A DNA stretch of 64,000 bases from Pseudomonas chlororaphis (GTDB taxonomy: Bacteria; Pseudomonadota; Gammaproteobacteria; Pseudomonadales; Pseudomonadaceae), in the NCBI RefSeq assembly GCF_003731765.1, contig NZ_MOAL01000002.1:248001-312000 (forward strand), written 5' to 3'. Positions 43,607 to 51,242 of the stretch are shown here, one piece after another. Under the pieces are notes generated by a model. It searched no databases, was not told where the DNA came from, and saw only the letters and a program-made list of their open reading frames with translations. Made by a program: the position numbers and the translations under genes. Position 1 is the first letter of the stretch. Each line of letters starts with the position of its first letter.

Positions 43607-43667
43607 AGCGACTCCCGCCCGTGAAATGAGGTGTGAAGGTTAACCAAGCCGTCCCGCCTTGGACAGC

Positions 43668-43991
43668 TCAGTCTTCGAGCTGGCCCAGCTCGCGTTGGGC
43701 ACGTCGATCACCCGCTCGGGCAGCCTGGCGCAACAAGTCATGACCAATCCGGCGGTCCCGGGCATTGCCGCATTCGCGACACATCAACTGGCCCAAACGG
43801 CTTTGCGCCGCGACCACCCCTTCCCGCGCCGGCTGCTTGAGCAGGCGACCGGCAAAATGCTTGATATTGGGGTTTTCACCCAGGCGCGGGCTGTCGAGCA
43901 GCCACATGGCCACACGCATGGAAAAACGCTTGGGTTCGGTAACACTGGACGGCGTTGCGGTAACAGATGGTGATACTGAGCGAAACTTCAT
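43668..43991 (-). CDS. Small Sel1-like protein
   Basis: A 107-residue basic protein with helical repeats of the Sel1 style: GVVAAQSRLGQLMCRECGNA and DLLRQAARAGDRRAQRELGQ. The start at 43991 gives MKFRSVSPSVTATP; a shorter product from the ATG at 43919 (MRVAMWLLDSPRLGENPN) is possible, and neither has a convincing ribosome-binding site. It lies 61 bases upstream of rmuC on the same strand. Function is unknown. The second copy of the DnaA-box element lies about 107 bases upstream. Confidence 0.75.
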   Translation of the reverse strand: MKFRSVSPSVTATPSSVTEPKRFSMRVAMWLLDSPRLGENPNIKHFAGRLLKQPAREGVVAAQSRLGQLMCRECGNARDRRIGHDLLRQAARAGDRRAQRELGQLED

Positions 43992-44097
43992 AAAGCACTG
44001 TGGGGCAGATCGGAAGGCGCGCCACTCTACTCCTTTTTTCGCTGGGGTAAAGTCCGAAAAAGCCGGTACGCCCGTGCTAGAGCAAGCGCTCGGGACA

Positions 44098-44227
44098 ATC
44101 CACAGAAGCTGTGGATAACTCAGTGGACAACCCCTCCACAACGCCCTCAAAGCCCCAAGATACGGGGCCCCCAGTCAAACTGACGATTTTTTCACCAGTA
44201 AAAAAAACCGATGTTTTTCATTGACTT
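44098..44227. repeat. Conserved ~130-bp intergenic element, copy B
   Basis: The left end reads AATCCACAGAAGCTGTGGATAAC: 22 bases align to copy A with three mismatches and include one perfect DnaA box (TGTGGATAA, 44110-44118) and one degenerate facing box. AAAGCCCC follows at the same offset as in copy A (30 bases after the box), then an A-tract, ACCGATGTTTTTCATTGACTT. The length from box to end is 108 bases against 107 in copy A. Confidence 0.7.
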
Positions 44228-44925
44228 AAATTTTCAGCGCAGGCAATGGAGGGAACCGGATACGCGAGGGCGACCCGGTCACTGGCAGCGCAACTAATGT
44301 GCACAAGTGGCATTCCAGCCGTTATAGGGGCGCATTTTTTTGCCCAATTTGTGGAGAACAACGGTGACAACCTCCATGCGGATCGACACCCTAAGGCCAG
44401 CCTGGCTTTCGCACATCTGCACGAGAAAATTCCTGATCGGCTGCTCAAAAAAATACTTTTGCATCAGGCCTTCCCATCCAGGATTCGATCCGTTATCATC
44501 CGCCCCGTTTGTACCAAGCTGAAAAGTCAATTCTGGTCGAAAAAGTCCCCCGATACCCTTCCCGACAACGCGGAACGGCATCGACAACAAGGGATCGACC
44601 ACCTCGATGGTTTCCAGGTAAAACTTACGCAGACGCCACCTTGAGCAATTCTCAAGAGCCGTCGCCAAGTCTTTTTTACTCTGACCTAACCAACCTGCAA
44701 ATTGATCAGGATCTTCACCTGGGGCCCAGAACCTTTGCCCCCGTCGTGCTGCCTGCCCTCCTAAGTACCTACCTGCCAGCCTTAGCGCACACTTATTAAC
44801 GCGCTTGCCACTGGCTGCTTTGTTCCAGTCGGGTTCTTCGTCAGACCAATGGTGGTCGACGTTACTGGAACGTTTTAACGTTGCACGGTTCTTAACCGTG
44901 TCATTTGTAGGAACACCTAATAACT
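44228..44925. other. 698-base non-coding stretch before a small gene
   Basis: No reading frame here looks coding. A possible promoter (TTCCCA, 17 bases, TATCAT) ends near 44497, which would give the downstream 74-residue gene a leader over 400 bases long. Near the end of the leader stand AACGTTTTAACGTT (44869-44882) and ACGGTTCTTAACCGT (44885-44899), two adjacent small palindromes 27 to 57 bases before the start codon. A regulatory leader or a small RNA gene is possible; I cannot demonstrate either. Confidence 0.4.
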
Positions 44926-45150
44926 ATGTCGACTCAAATCCACACTCAGGATGCCATTCGCACCCTCACCAACGCTTTTGCTCCAATGAACTGCCTGATC
45001 ATGGCCGCTCGCAAAGGCTGCTTCAGCTTCACCCTGGTCAACGAACACGGTATCGCCCGTCACAGCGAACGCCTGTACCCCGACCAGTATTCCAGCGCCG
45101 AACCGCTGCAAGCGGTCATCGAGCGTACGCGTCAGGCACTGGTTGCCTAA
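44926..45150 (+). CDS. Small conserved Pseudomonas-type protein (DUF1652/DUF3509-like)
   Basis: A 74-residue soluble protein: a helix (TQDAIRTLTNAFAPMNC), a beta-rich middle (GCFSFTLVNEHGIARHSERL) and a C-terminal helix (LQAVIERTRQALVA). The pattern resembles the small pseudomonad families DUF1652 and DUF3509, although I am not sure which. AGGAAC lies nine bases before the ATG. A terminator follows after 25 bases, and an unusually long non-coding stretch precedes it. Function unknown. Confidence 0.8.
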   Translation: MSTQIHTQDAIRTLTNAFAPMNCLIMAARKGCFSFTLVNEHGIARHSERLYPDQYSSAEPLQAVIERTRQALVA

Positions 45151-45174
45151 CACGCCAGAACGCTGAACCCCCTT

Positions 45175-45205
45175 AAAGCCTCGCCTGAACAGCGGGGCTT
45201 TTTCT
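45175..45205 (+). terminator. Terminator of the small 74-residue gene
   Basis: AAGCCTCGC and GCGGGGCTT pair with one G-T step around a seven-base loop, followed by TTTC. Confidence 0.8.
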
Positions 45206-45423
45206 TGCCCGAATTTCGCGCATGCAAAGGCAAATGAACAACACCAACGGCTATAAGCCTTATAACAAGAAGACGGAAATATTTTAAAAACAGACCTTTA
45301 CATCAAAGATATGACACTACACTTCAACTCAGGCGGCACACACCGCTTCCGGCGAGCCTGACCCGACTCACAGCTGCCAAGCCCCCCAGACCTCGCCGGT
45401 CACTTTCACGCTTCGAGGGCTTT

Positions 45424-45906
45424 ATGGGTATCGCCGCCAGCGAACTGTGCCGCTATGTCATCCGCCCGACGCTGATTTACCTGGGCAGCCACAGCAAAAC
45501 CGCTGAAAGCTTATTGCTGGGCATCGCCGCCAGCCAATCCGCACTGGGCTCCGCCCTGCATGATCGACGTGGCCATGGCCTGTATCGCATCGCCGAACTG
45601 CGCCACCAAGCCCTCTGGGATCATTACCTGGCCCTGGACCCCGAGCGCGCCAGCCTGGTACGCGGGCTGGCCAGCCAGCATGCGTTCCTCAACGGGCCCC
45701 ACCTGGAACTTACTGTCAACCTGCGTTACGCCACCGCCATCGCCTGGCTATTGATCGAAGAACAGCACACTCCGCTCCCGGCCGCCGACGATTTGATCGG
45801 TATGGCCCGCATCTGGAGGAAGACCTTTCAACCACAAGGACGTCTCAGGGACTTCACCTGTGCCTGGCAAACCTGTGTCTCGCCGCCAAGCCAACTCGCC
45901 TGCTGA
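45424..45906 (+). CDS. Lysozyme/transglycosylase-like protein with altered catalytic position
   Basis: A 160-residue protein that resembles, by memory of the family, the small phage-associated lysozyme-like proteins of pseudomonads with a Leu-Gly-Thr-Ala-x-x-Glu-Ser-x-Leu helix followed by Gly-Leu-Tyr-x-Ile. Here the corresponding parts read LLLGIAASQSALG and GHGLYRIAELRHQALWDHYL, with Gln in place of the expected catalytic Glu, and later HLELTVNLRYATAIAWL and PAADDLIGMARIWRKTF. If the match is right, the protein is catalytically altered. No signal peptide and no phage genes nearby. GAGG lies five bases before the ATG. Confidence 0.6.
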   Translation: MGIAASELCRYVIRPTLIYLGSHSKTAESLLLGIAASQSALGSALHDRRGHGLYRIAELRHQALWDHYLALDPERASLVRGLASQHAFLNGPHLELTVNLRYATAIAWLLIEEQHTPLPAADDLIGMARIWRKTFQPQGRLRDFTCAWQTCVSPPSQLAC

Positions 45907-46048
45907 TCGACCTTTTTAAAATCGGTGAAAAATCGCCAATTTGGTCGGATTGTCCTACAAAACCGCTCTAAATCAACTGTTTCCGCCTATAGCGCTGGGA
46001 TCAAAATGTTGGTAATTTTCGCCCCGGTGATCACCAGGAGTTCTAATA

Positions 46049-47335
46049 ATGAAAAAAGTAATGCTCAAATCCACCATCAGTCTCGCCGTTGCCCTGGCCT
46101 CCAGCCAACTCTTCGCGAGCGGCTTTGCCCTCAACGAACAAAGCATCAGCGGGATGGGTACTGGTTTCGCAGGTCGCTCTTCCTCTGCCGATGATGCAAG
46201 CACCGTGTTTGGCAACCCGGCCGGTATGTCGCGCCTGAAACGCCAACAAGTGACTGGCGGCCTGGCGGCAATCGACGCCTCCACCGACATCAATGATGCC
46301 AGCGGCAGCCAATCGGGGACCAACAAAGGCGACATGGTGCCGTTCACCGCCGTACCCATGGGTTACTACGTCAAGCCAATCGACGACCATTGGGCTTTCG
46401 GCCTAGGTGTTTACGCACCGTTCGGCCTGGTGACCAACTACGAAAGCAACTTCCAGGGCCGTAACTTCGGCAGCAAGAGCGAAGTTAAAGTCGTGACCTT
46501 CCAACCGACCGTCAGTTACGCCTTCAACGACAAGGTCTCGGTAGGTTTTGGCCCGACCATCAACCGTCTTTCCGGGACCCTGGAATCGGCCTTGACCACA
46601 CCTGCCTCGCCCAACGACGGTAACGTGAAGATCAAGGGTGACGACATCGGTTACGGCTTCAACGTCGGCGTTCTGGTGCAAGCCACCGACACCACTCGCG
46701 TCGGCCTGACCTACCACTCCAAGGTCAACTACAAGCTGGAAGGCCACACCGAGGTCACCGCAGGCGCGGGCACCAACCCATTGCTCCTGAGAAGCAACCG
46801 CTACGACGCTTCGCTGAAAATCGAAACCCCGGAATCCTATGACCTCTCGGTCACCCAGGACCTGAACGATGCCTGGAAACTCTATGCCGGTACCACCTGG
46901 ACCCGCTGGAGCCGACTGAAAGAAATCACCGTCAACAACGAAGGTGTCAGCGCCACCACCGGCGGCGGCCTCGCCCCCATTCTTGGGCTGGACAGCATCA
47001 CCGAAGAACAGAACTGGCACGACACCTGGGCGTACGCCATTGGTACTTCCTACCAGTTGAACAAGCAGTGGGTACTGCGTACCGGCCTGACCTTCGACCA
47101 GGCGCCGACCAACAACACCGATCGTTCGCCACGCATTCCTACCGGTGACCGCACGATCTTCAGCCTAGGCGCTGGCTGGAGCCCAACCGATGACCTGACC
47201 ATCGACGTGGCCTACTCCTATCTCAAGGAAGAAAAGGTCAAGGTTGGCGGCAGCAACGAGCTCAACCAAAACTACAGCGCCGAATACAAAAACAGCGCCA
47301 ATGGTTTTGGCGTAGGGGCCACCTACCGCTTCTAA
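46049..47335 (+). CDS. FadL-type outer membrane long-chain fatty acid/hydrophobe porin
   Basis: A 428-residue outer membrane protein of the FadL/TodX family, which lets hydrophobic substrates diffuse laterally into the outer membrane. The signal peptide (KSTISLAVALASSQLFA) ends before SGFALNEQS. The N-terminal plug and hatch motif reads ADDASTVFGNPAGMSRL (NPA). The protein ends in GVGATYRF with a terminal Phe, as barrel insertion requires. AGGAG stands 9 bases before the ATG. It may take up fatty acids or aromatic hydrocarbons. A strong terminator follows. Confidence 0.94.
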   Translation: MKKVMLKSTISLAVALASSQLFASGFALNEQSISGMGTGFAGRSSSADDASTVFGNPAGMSRLKRQQVTGGLAAIDASTDINDASGSQSGTNKGDMVPFTAVPMGYYVKPIDDHWAFGLGVYAPFGLVTNYESNFQGRNFGSKSEVKVVTFQPTVSYAFNDKVSVGFGPTINRLSGTLESALTTPASPNDGNVKIKGDDIGYGFNVGVLVQATDTTRVGLTYHSKVNYKLEGHTEVTAGAGTNPLLLRSNRYDASLKIETPESYDLSVTQDLNDAWKLYAGTTWTRWSRLKEITVNNEGVSATTGGGLAPILGLDSITEEQNWHDTWAYAIGTSYQLNKQWVLRTGLTFDQAPTNNTDRSPRIPTGDRTIFSLGAGWSPTDDLTIDVAYSYLKEEKVKVGGSNELNQNYSAEYKNSANGFGVGATYRF

Positions 47336-47368
47336 CGTGGAGGGTGAGCGCTGCTCGCCAGCCAAATG

Positions 47369-47403
47369 AAAAAGCCCCGCATCCTTGGATGCGGGGCTTT
47401 TTT
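47369..47403 (+). terminator. Rho-independent terminator of the FadL-type gene
   Basis: AAAAAGCCCCGCATCC and GGATGCGGGGCTTTTTT form a 15-bp stem around TT with a following T-run; the A-run on the left makes it usable on the minus strand as well. Confidence 0.93.
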
Positions 47404-47439
47404 GTTGGTTGTCGGCTGAGGGCGTCATTGAGGAAGGCG

Positions 47440-47465
47440 TCGCCGGCAAGCCGACGCCTACAAAA
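47440..47465. repeat. Single REP-like motif
   Basis: GTCGCCGGCAAGCCGACGCC with flanking TACAAAAGG is one half of the REP-like motif, without a clear inverted partner, between the FadL-type and glutathione peroxidase genes. Confidence 0.6.
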
Positions 47466-47482
47466 GGCCTGTGCTGGCGAGC

Positions 47483-48034
47483 TTAGGGTTGTGAAGCCAG
47501 GGCTTTTTCCACGGCTTCAATCAATGCGGGGTCATCGGGCTTGGTCAGGCTTGAGAAACTGGCAATCACCTTGCCCTGACGATCCACCACGTATTTGTAA
47601 AAATTCCACTTCGGTGCGCTGCTCTGCTGGGCCAAGACCTTGAACAGGTGAACCGCGTCGTCACCCTTGACCTTTTGCGGCTCGGTCATGGTGAAGGTCA
47701 CACCGTAATTGACGTAGCAGACCTTGGCTGTCTCCTCGCCATCCTTGGACTCTTGCTTGAAGTCATTGGAGGGCACGCCCAACACCTCCAGCCCCTGGCC
47801 CTTGTAACGCTGGTACAGCGCCTCAAGGCCTTTGAATTGAGGGGCAAAGCCGCAAAAGCTCGCGGTATTGACCACCACCAGCGGCTTACCCGCAAACTGC
47901 TGGCACAAGTCAATGGACTCTTTTGACCGCAGCTTTTGCACGGAGCCTTGCAGCACCGAGGGGCATTCCGCCGCCCAGGTCGAAGTCGCAAACGCAACCA
48001 GCACAGTCGGAACAACAAACCAGCGCATCACCAT
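47483..48034 (-). CDS. Periplasmic glutathione peroxidase-like protein
   Basis: A 183-residue thiol peroxidase of the glutathione peroxidase family. An N-terminal signal peptide ([21 protein letters not shown] before [10 protein letters not shown], 21 residues counted together) places it in the periplasm, unlike the usual cytosolic GPx. Active-site motifs: peroxidatic Cys in [29 protein letters not shown] in place of the usual FPCNQF..QEPG, and the Trp of the tetrad in [16 protein letters not shown] precedes the ATG by eight bases. It probably detoxifies peroxides with a thioredoxin- or Dsb-type reductant. It is a single gene near the MFS/MarR group. Confidence 0.9.
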   Translation of the reverse strand: MVMRWFVVPTVLVAFATSTWAAECPSVLQGSVQKLRSKESIDLCQQFAGKPLVVVNTASFCGFAPQFKGLEALYQRYKGQGLEVLGVPSNDFKQESKDGEETAKVCYVNYGVTFTMTEPQKVKGDDAVHLFKVLAQQSSAPKWNFYKYVVDRQGKVIASFSSLTKPDDPALIEAVEKALASQP

Positions 48035-48089
48035 GTCCAGTGTCCTTGAAGGATCGTCAAAGGATGACGTTACTCGCCCCCTCGCCGGT

Positions 48090-48212
48090 CTAGCAAGCGC
48101 CCATGCCCAACTGCATCAGCGCCAACCCACCGCGCTGCCAGCCCCACCAGGCCAGCCACAGCAGCGCCATGACCGCTGCCAGGGCGATGCCGCAGAACAA
48201 GCTGCGCCTCAC
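48090..48212 (-). CDS. 40-residue membrane microprotein coupled to the MFS gene
   Basis: A GTG start overlaps the TGA of the MFS gene (GTGA), giving a 40-residue protein: basic start (RRSLFCG), one hydrophobic helix ([17 protein letters not shown]) and the tail [16 protein letters not shown] longer in-frame version reading into the MFS gene would be Gly/Ala/Ser-rich and unlikely. The coupling suggests a small subunit or stabiliser for the transporter. Similar short proteins ending in a LALxQLGM tail occur in pseudomonads as far as I recall, but no function is known. Confidence 0.55.
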   Translation of the reverse strand: MRRSLFCGIALAAVMALLWLAWWGWQRGGLALMQLGMGAC

Positions 48213-49411
48213 GCCGCGCTCACTTGCAGGCGCGCCACCGGACGCTCGCGCACCGGCCAGTTGAGGGCTGCCGCCAGCAGACTCAGAAGAATCGCCACCT
48301 GCCATATCAGGTCGTAACTCCCGGTGCGGTCATACACCACGCCACCGAGCCAGCCACCCAGAAACGAACCCAGTTGATGGAACAGAAAGACAATGCCACC
48401 GAGCATGGACAGGTTACGTACACCGAACAGGGTGGCCACCGTGCCATTGGTCAGGGGCACGGTGGACAGCCAGAGAAATCCCATGGCCATGCCGAACAGG
48501 TAAGCGCTGGTCTGAGTCACTGGCAACCAGAGGAACAAGCCGATCACCACGGCGCGCAGCAAGTACAGGCCGGTCAGCAGGCGCGGCTTGGACATGCGCC
48601 CGCCCAGCCAGCCGGCGGTGTAGGTGCCGAAGATATTGAACAAACCGATCAGCGCCAGCACCGTGGTGCCCACTGTGGCCGGCAAATGCTGATCCACCAG
48701 ATAAGCCGGCAGGTGCACGCCAATAAATACCACCTGGAAGCCACAGACAAAAAAGCCGAAGGCCAGCAGCCAGAACCCCGAATGGGAACAAGCCTCACGC
48801 AGCGCCTGAGAGAGGCTCTGCTCATGCCCAAGGACCGGCAATGGCTTGTCCTTGAGCATGCTCACCAGCGGCACGATCAACGCCACCAACAGGCCCAGGA
48901 CCAACAAAGCGCTCGACCAACCGAGCCAGCCGATCAAACCCAGGGTGCCTGGCAACATCGCGAACTGGCCAAAAGACCCCGCGGCGCTGGCAATACCCAT
49001 GCCCATGCTGCGTTTCTCGGCCGGCACCGCGCGCCCCACCACCCCGAGAATCACCGAGAACGAGGTCCCGGACAGGCCGATGCCAATCAACAGGCCCGCA
49101 CTCAGGGACAGGGACAACGGCGAGTCAGCCAAGCCCATGAACACTAGGCCGACGGCATACAGCACACCGCCCACCAACACCACTTTGGCCGCCCCGAAGC
49201 GGTCGGCCAGGGCGCCGGTAAAGGGTTGAGCCAGGCCCCAAATCAGGTTTTGCAGGGCGATGGCGAAGGCAAAGACTTCACGCCCCCAGCCAAACTGAGC
49301 GCTCATCGGTGGCAGGAACAACCCAAACCCGTGCCTGACCCCCAGGGACAGGGCCAGGATCAACGCACTGCCGAGCAGAACCCAGCCACTGGTACGCCAC
49401 ATCGATGTCAT
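48209..49411 (-). CDS. MFS transporter under MarR control
   Basis: A 400-residue major facilitator with 12 hydrophobic segments. N-terminal half: SLGVRHGFGLFLPPMSAQFG, the A-motif loop is GALADRFGAAKVVLVGG; it resembles the OFA/YbfB-type MFS group often annotated as oxalate/formate-antiporter-like. GGAGAA precedes the ATG. It is transcribed after the MarR gene, with a perfect 16-bp palindrome at 49427-49442 just upstream of the start, so MarR probably controls it separately as well. Substrate unknown. Confidence 0.9.
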   Translation of the reverse strand: MTSMWRTSGWVLLGSALILALSLGVRHGFGLFLPPMSAQFGWGREVFAFAIALQNLIWGLAQPFTGALADRFGAAKVVLVGGVLYAVGLVFMGLADSPLSLSLSAGLLIGIGLSGTSFSVILGVVGRAVPAEKRSMGMGIASAAGSFGQFAMLPGTLGLIGWLGWSSALLVLGLLVALIVPLVSMLKDKPLPVLGHEQSLSQALREACSHSGFWLLAFGFFVCGFQVVFIGVHLPAYLVDQHLPATVGTTVLALIGLFNIFGTYTAGWLGGRMSKPRLLTGLYLLRAVVIGLFLWLPVTQTSAYLFGMAMGFLWLSTVPLTNGTVATLFGVRNLSMLGGIVFLFHQLGSFLGGWLGGVVYDRTGSYDLIWQVAILLSLLAAALNWPVRERPVARLQVSAA

Positions 49412-49426
49412 TCTTATTCTCCGCTT

Positions 49427-49442
49427 GCGGGTATATACCCGC
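49427..49442. promoter_or_regulatory. MarR operator 1, upstream of the MFS gene
   Basis: GCGGGTATATACCCGC is a perfect 16-bp palindrome 16 bases upstream of the MFS start codon. A one-mismatch copy lies in front of marR. Confidence 0.8.
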
Positions 49443-49463
49443 TTGTAGGCAAACGCAGGGGCG

Positions 49464-49868
49464 TCAAGCCAGTTCGTTAAGCAAGGCCAACAGGGCCTCG
49501 CGTTTTTCCACACCCAGGCGCTCAACCAGGCGCTCCTGGGCCGCCTCCCAAGCCGGCAAGGCGGCCTGTAGCCGCTCCTCGCCCGCAGCAGTGAGGCGGA
49601 CAATACGATTACGCTGGTCCTCTCCCTCGGCCAGGGTCAGCAAACCTTCGCCCTCCAACACCCGTAAGTTGCGCCCGAGGGTGCTCCGGTCCAGGCCCAT
49701 GGCTTCCGCCAGGCTGGAGATGCTCGGCTCCTGCAATCGCTGTAGATTGCACAGCAAGGAATATTGGGCGACGTTGATCCCGAAGCCGTCGAGGGCGCCG
49801 TCGTAGTGCCTGCTGACACCCCGGGCGGCGCGACGCAGGTTGATGCACAAACATTGGGAAGGAAGCAT
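49464..49868 (-). CDS. MarR-family transcriptional regulator
   Basis: A 134-residue winged-helix regulator. N-terminal dimer helices start with CLCINLRRAARGVSRHYDGA, the recognition helix region is SISSLAEAMGLDRSTLGRNL, and the wing reads AEGEDQRNRIVRLTAAGEE. The single Cys pair near the N terminus (Cys6, Cys8) could make it redox-responsive, though this is inference. It is followed 52 bases later by the MFS gene. A near-perfect copy of the MFS operator overlaps the region three bases ahead of its start, indicating autoregulation. Confidence 0.92.
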   Translation of the reverse strand: MLPSQCLCINLRRAARGVSRHYDGALDGFGINVAQYSLLCNLQRLQEPSISSLAEAMGLDRSTLGRNLRVLEGEGLLTLAEGEDQRNRIVRLTAAGEERLQAALPAWEAAQERLVERLGVEKREALLALLNELA

Positions 49869-49871
49869 GGT

Positions 49872-49887
49872 GCGTGTATATACCCGC
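49872..49887. promoter_or_regulatory. MarR operator 2, upstream of marR
   Basis: GCGTGTATATACCCGC differs from operator 1 at one base and ends three bases before the marR ATG, where binding would block transcription start or translation. Confidence 0.78.
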
Positions 49888-49932
49888 GATTAACGGAAAG
49901 CAAGATTTTTCAGGGTCACGAGCACCGCGTAA

Positions 49933-50664
49933 TTACAGCAGCGCCAGCCCCACCAATACCGCCACCTCAAGCAATTCCAGCAAGGCTCCTGCGGTGTCCC
50001 CCGTGGTGCCCGCCAGGCGTTGCATCATCAGCCAGCGCAGCCAGCCGAACAACGCCAGGGCCAGGGCCAGGGCAAACAGCCCCGGGTAACCGGCAATCAG
50101 CACACAGGCCAGACCACTGAGCAACAGCACCTGGCGACCAGCACGGCGCGGCAAGTGATCCGCCAAAGCCTGCCCCAAGCCACCAGAGCGCACGTACGGC
50201 GTAGTCAAAAACAACCCGAGCAAGGCACTGCGACCGAGCAGCGGCGCCAACAACAAGGCCTCAGCGTGTTGCCCCTCGATCAGGGCCACCAGCGCCGTGA
50301 ACTTGAGCAGCAGCACCAGCACCAACGTAATCACGGCAATCGGGCCGCTGCGCGGGTCCTTCATGATGCTCAAGGTACGCTCACGATCACCGAAACCGCC
50401 CAGCCAGGCGTCAGCGCTGTCCGCCAACCCATCCAGATGCAACCCGCCGCTGAGCCAGACCCAGGCAGCGAGCAACAGCGCCGCATGCAGCAACACCGGA
50501 GCTCCAGCCAACAAGGCGTTCAAGGCCCACAACAGCGCGCCAAACAGCAGCCCCACCAACGGATAGAACAGCAAGGAGCGCCCCAGTTCCTGAGGCTGGG
50601 GCATGCCCGGCAAGCGAATGGGCAGGCTGCTGAGAAACTGCAGGGCAATCCAGAAAGGCAACAT
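49933..50664 (-). CDS. cobS: Adenosylcobinamide-GDP ribazoletransferase
   Basis: A 243-residue integral membrane cobalamin synthase (CobS, CobV in P. denitrificans naming), which joins adenosylcobinamide-GDP to alpha-ribazole at the last step of the nucleotide loop pathway. The family motif GGLHLDGLADSADAWLGG, with the Asp pairs, is present, and the rest is made of about seven hydrophobic helices. It is the last gene of the cobalamin operon, 2 bases after cobC. Confidence 0.95.
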   Translation of the reverse strand: MLPFWIALQFLSSLPIRLPGMPQPQELGRSLLFYPLVGLLFGALLWALNALLAGAPVLLHAALLLAAWVWLSGGLHLDGLADSADAWLGGFGDRERTLSIMKDPRSGPIAVITLVLVLLLKFTALVALIEGQHAEALLLAPLLGRSALLGLFLTTPYVRSGGLGQALADHLPRRAGRQVLLLSGLACVLIAGYPGLFALALALALFGWLRWLMMQRLAGTTGDTAGALLELLEVAVLVGLALL

Positions 50665-50666
50665 GC

Positions 50667-51242
50667 TCAGATGCCCTCGCTCAACAACCCATCGGCACCA
50701 ACGCGCAACGAGAACAGCGCGCCGTGAGCGACCTCGACATTCAGCAATTGCTCCCGAGGCAAGCCACGGGCCCGGGCCAGCAACAGGCGCATCACCCCGC
50801 CATGACTGATCAGCAAGACCCGCTCGCCCGCGTAGGCCAGCCGCAAGCGCTCGACCGCCGCCAGCACCCGCTCGGAGAAGGCCAGCACCGGCTCACCTTG
50901 AGGCGGCGTGAAGCCATAGGGATCGGCCCAGAACCGGCCCAGCGCCTCAGCATCGGTGTCCATCAAGGCCGCCGCGCTTTGCCCTTCCCAGGCGCCGAAG
51001 TGCAGTTCCTGCAGACCCGGTTCCAGGATCACTGGCAAGCCGAGACGCCCCCCCAGTTCATCGGCGAAACGTGCACAGCGTTGCAGCGGTGAACTCACCA
51101 AGCGATCCCAGGGACCCTGGCCCTCGACGGTGTCGCGCATCTGCGCCCAGCCCTTGGCGGTCAGCGCATCGTCCAGGCTGCCACGCAAGCCGCCACCCAG
51201 TTCGGTCTCACCATGGCGCAACAGGTCGAGAATCAAGGTCAT
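50667..51242 (-). CDS. cobC: Alpha-ribazole phosphatase (histidine phosphatase family)
   Basis: A 191-residue histidine phosphatase that dephosphorylates alpha-ribazole-5'-phosphate or adenosylcobalamin phosphate. Motif [11 protein letters not shown] (nucleophile His with the adjacent Arg), then [14 protein letters not shown] and the second His in [14 protein letters not shown] are all present. It overlaps cobT by 4 bases (ATGA), so the two are translationally coupled. Confidence 0.92.
   Translation of the reverse strand: MTLILDLLRHGETELGGGLRGSLDDALTAKGWAQMRDTVEGQGPWDRLVSSPLQRCARFADELGGRLGLPVILEPGLQELHFGAWEGQSAAALMDTDAEALGRFWADPYGFTPPQGEPVLAFSERVLAAVERLRLAYAGERVLLISHGGVMRLLLARARGLPREQLLNVEVAHGALFSLRVGADGLLSEGI

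Noticed and set aside
43668..44150. A longer start for the small Sel1-like gene, at 44150
   Set aside because: The extra 53 residues overlap the conserved DnaA-box element and have no protein-like pattern.
44246..44644. Open frame of about 130 residues in the non-coding stretch before the small gene
   Set aside because: No ribosome-binding site, composition unlike neighbouring genes, and overlapping frames of similar length on both strands; not a credible gene.
48213..48305. N-terminal extension of the microprotein into the MFS coding region
   Set aside because: The extension is low-complexity Gly/Ala/Ser sequence in a shadow frame, while the GTG overlapping the MFS stop gives a compact membrane protein.
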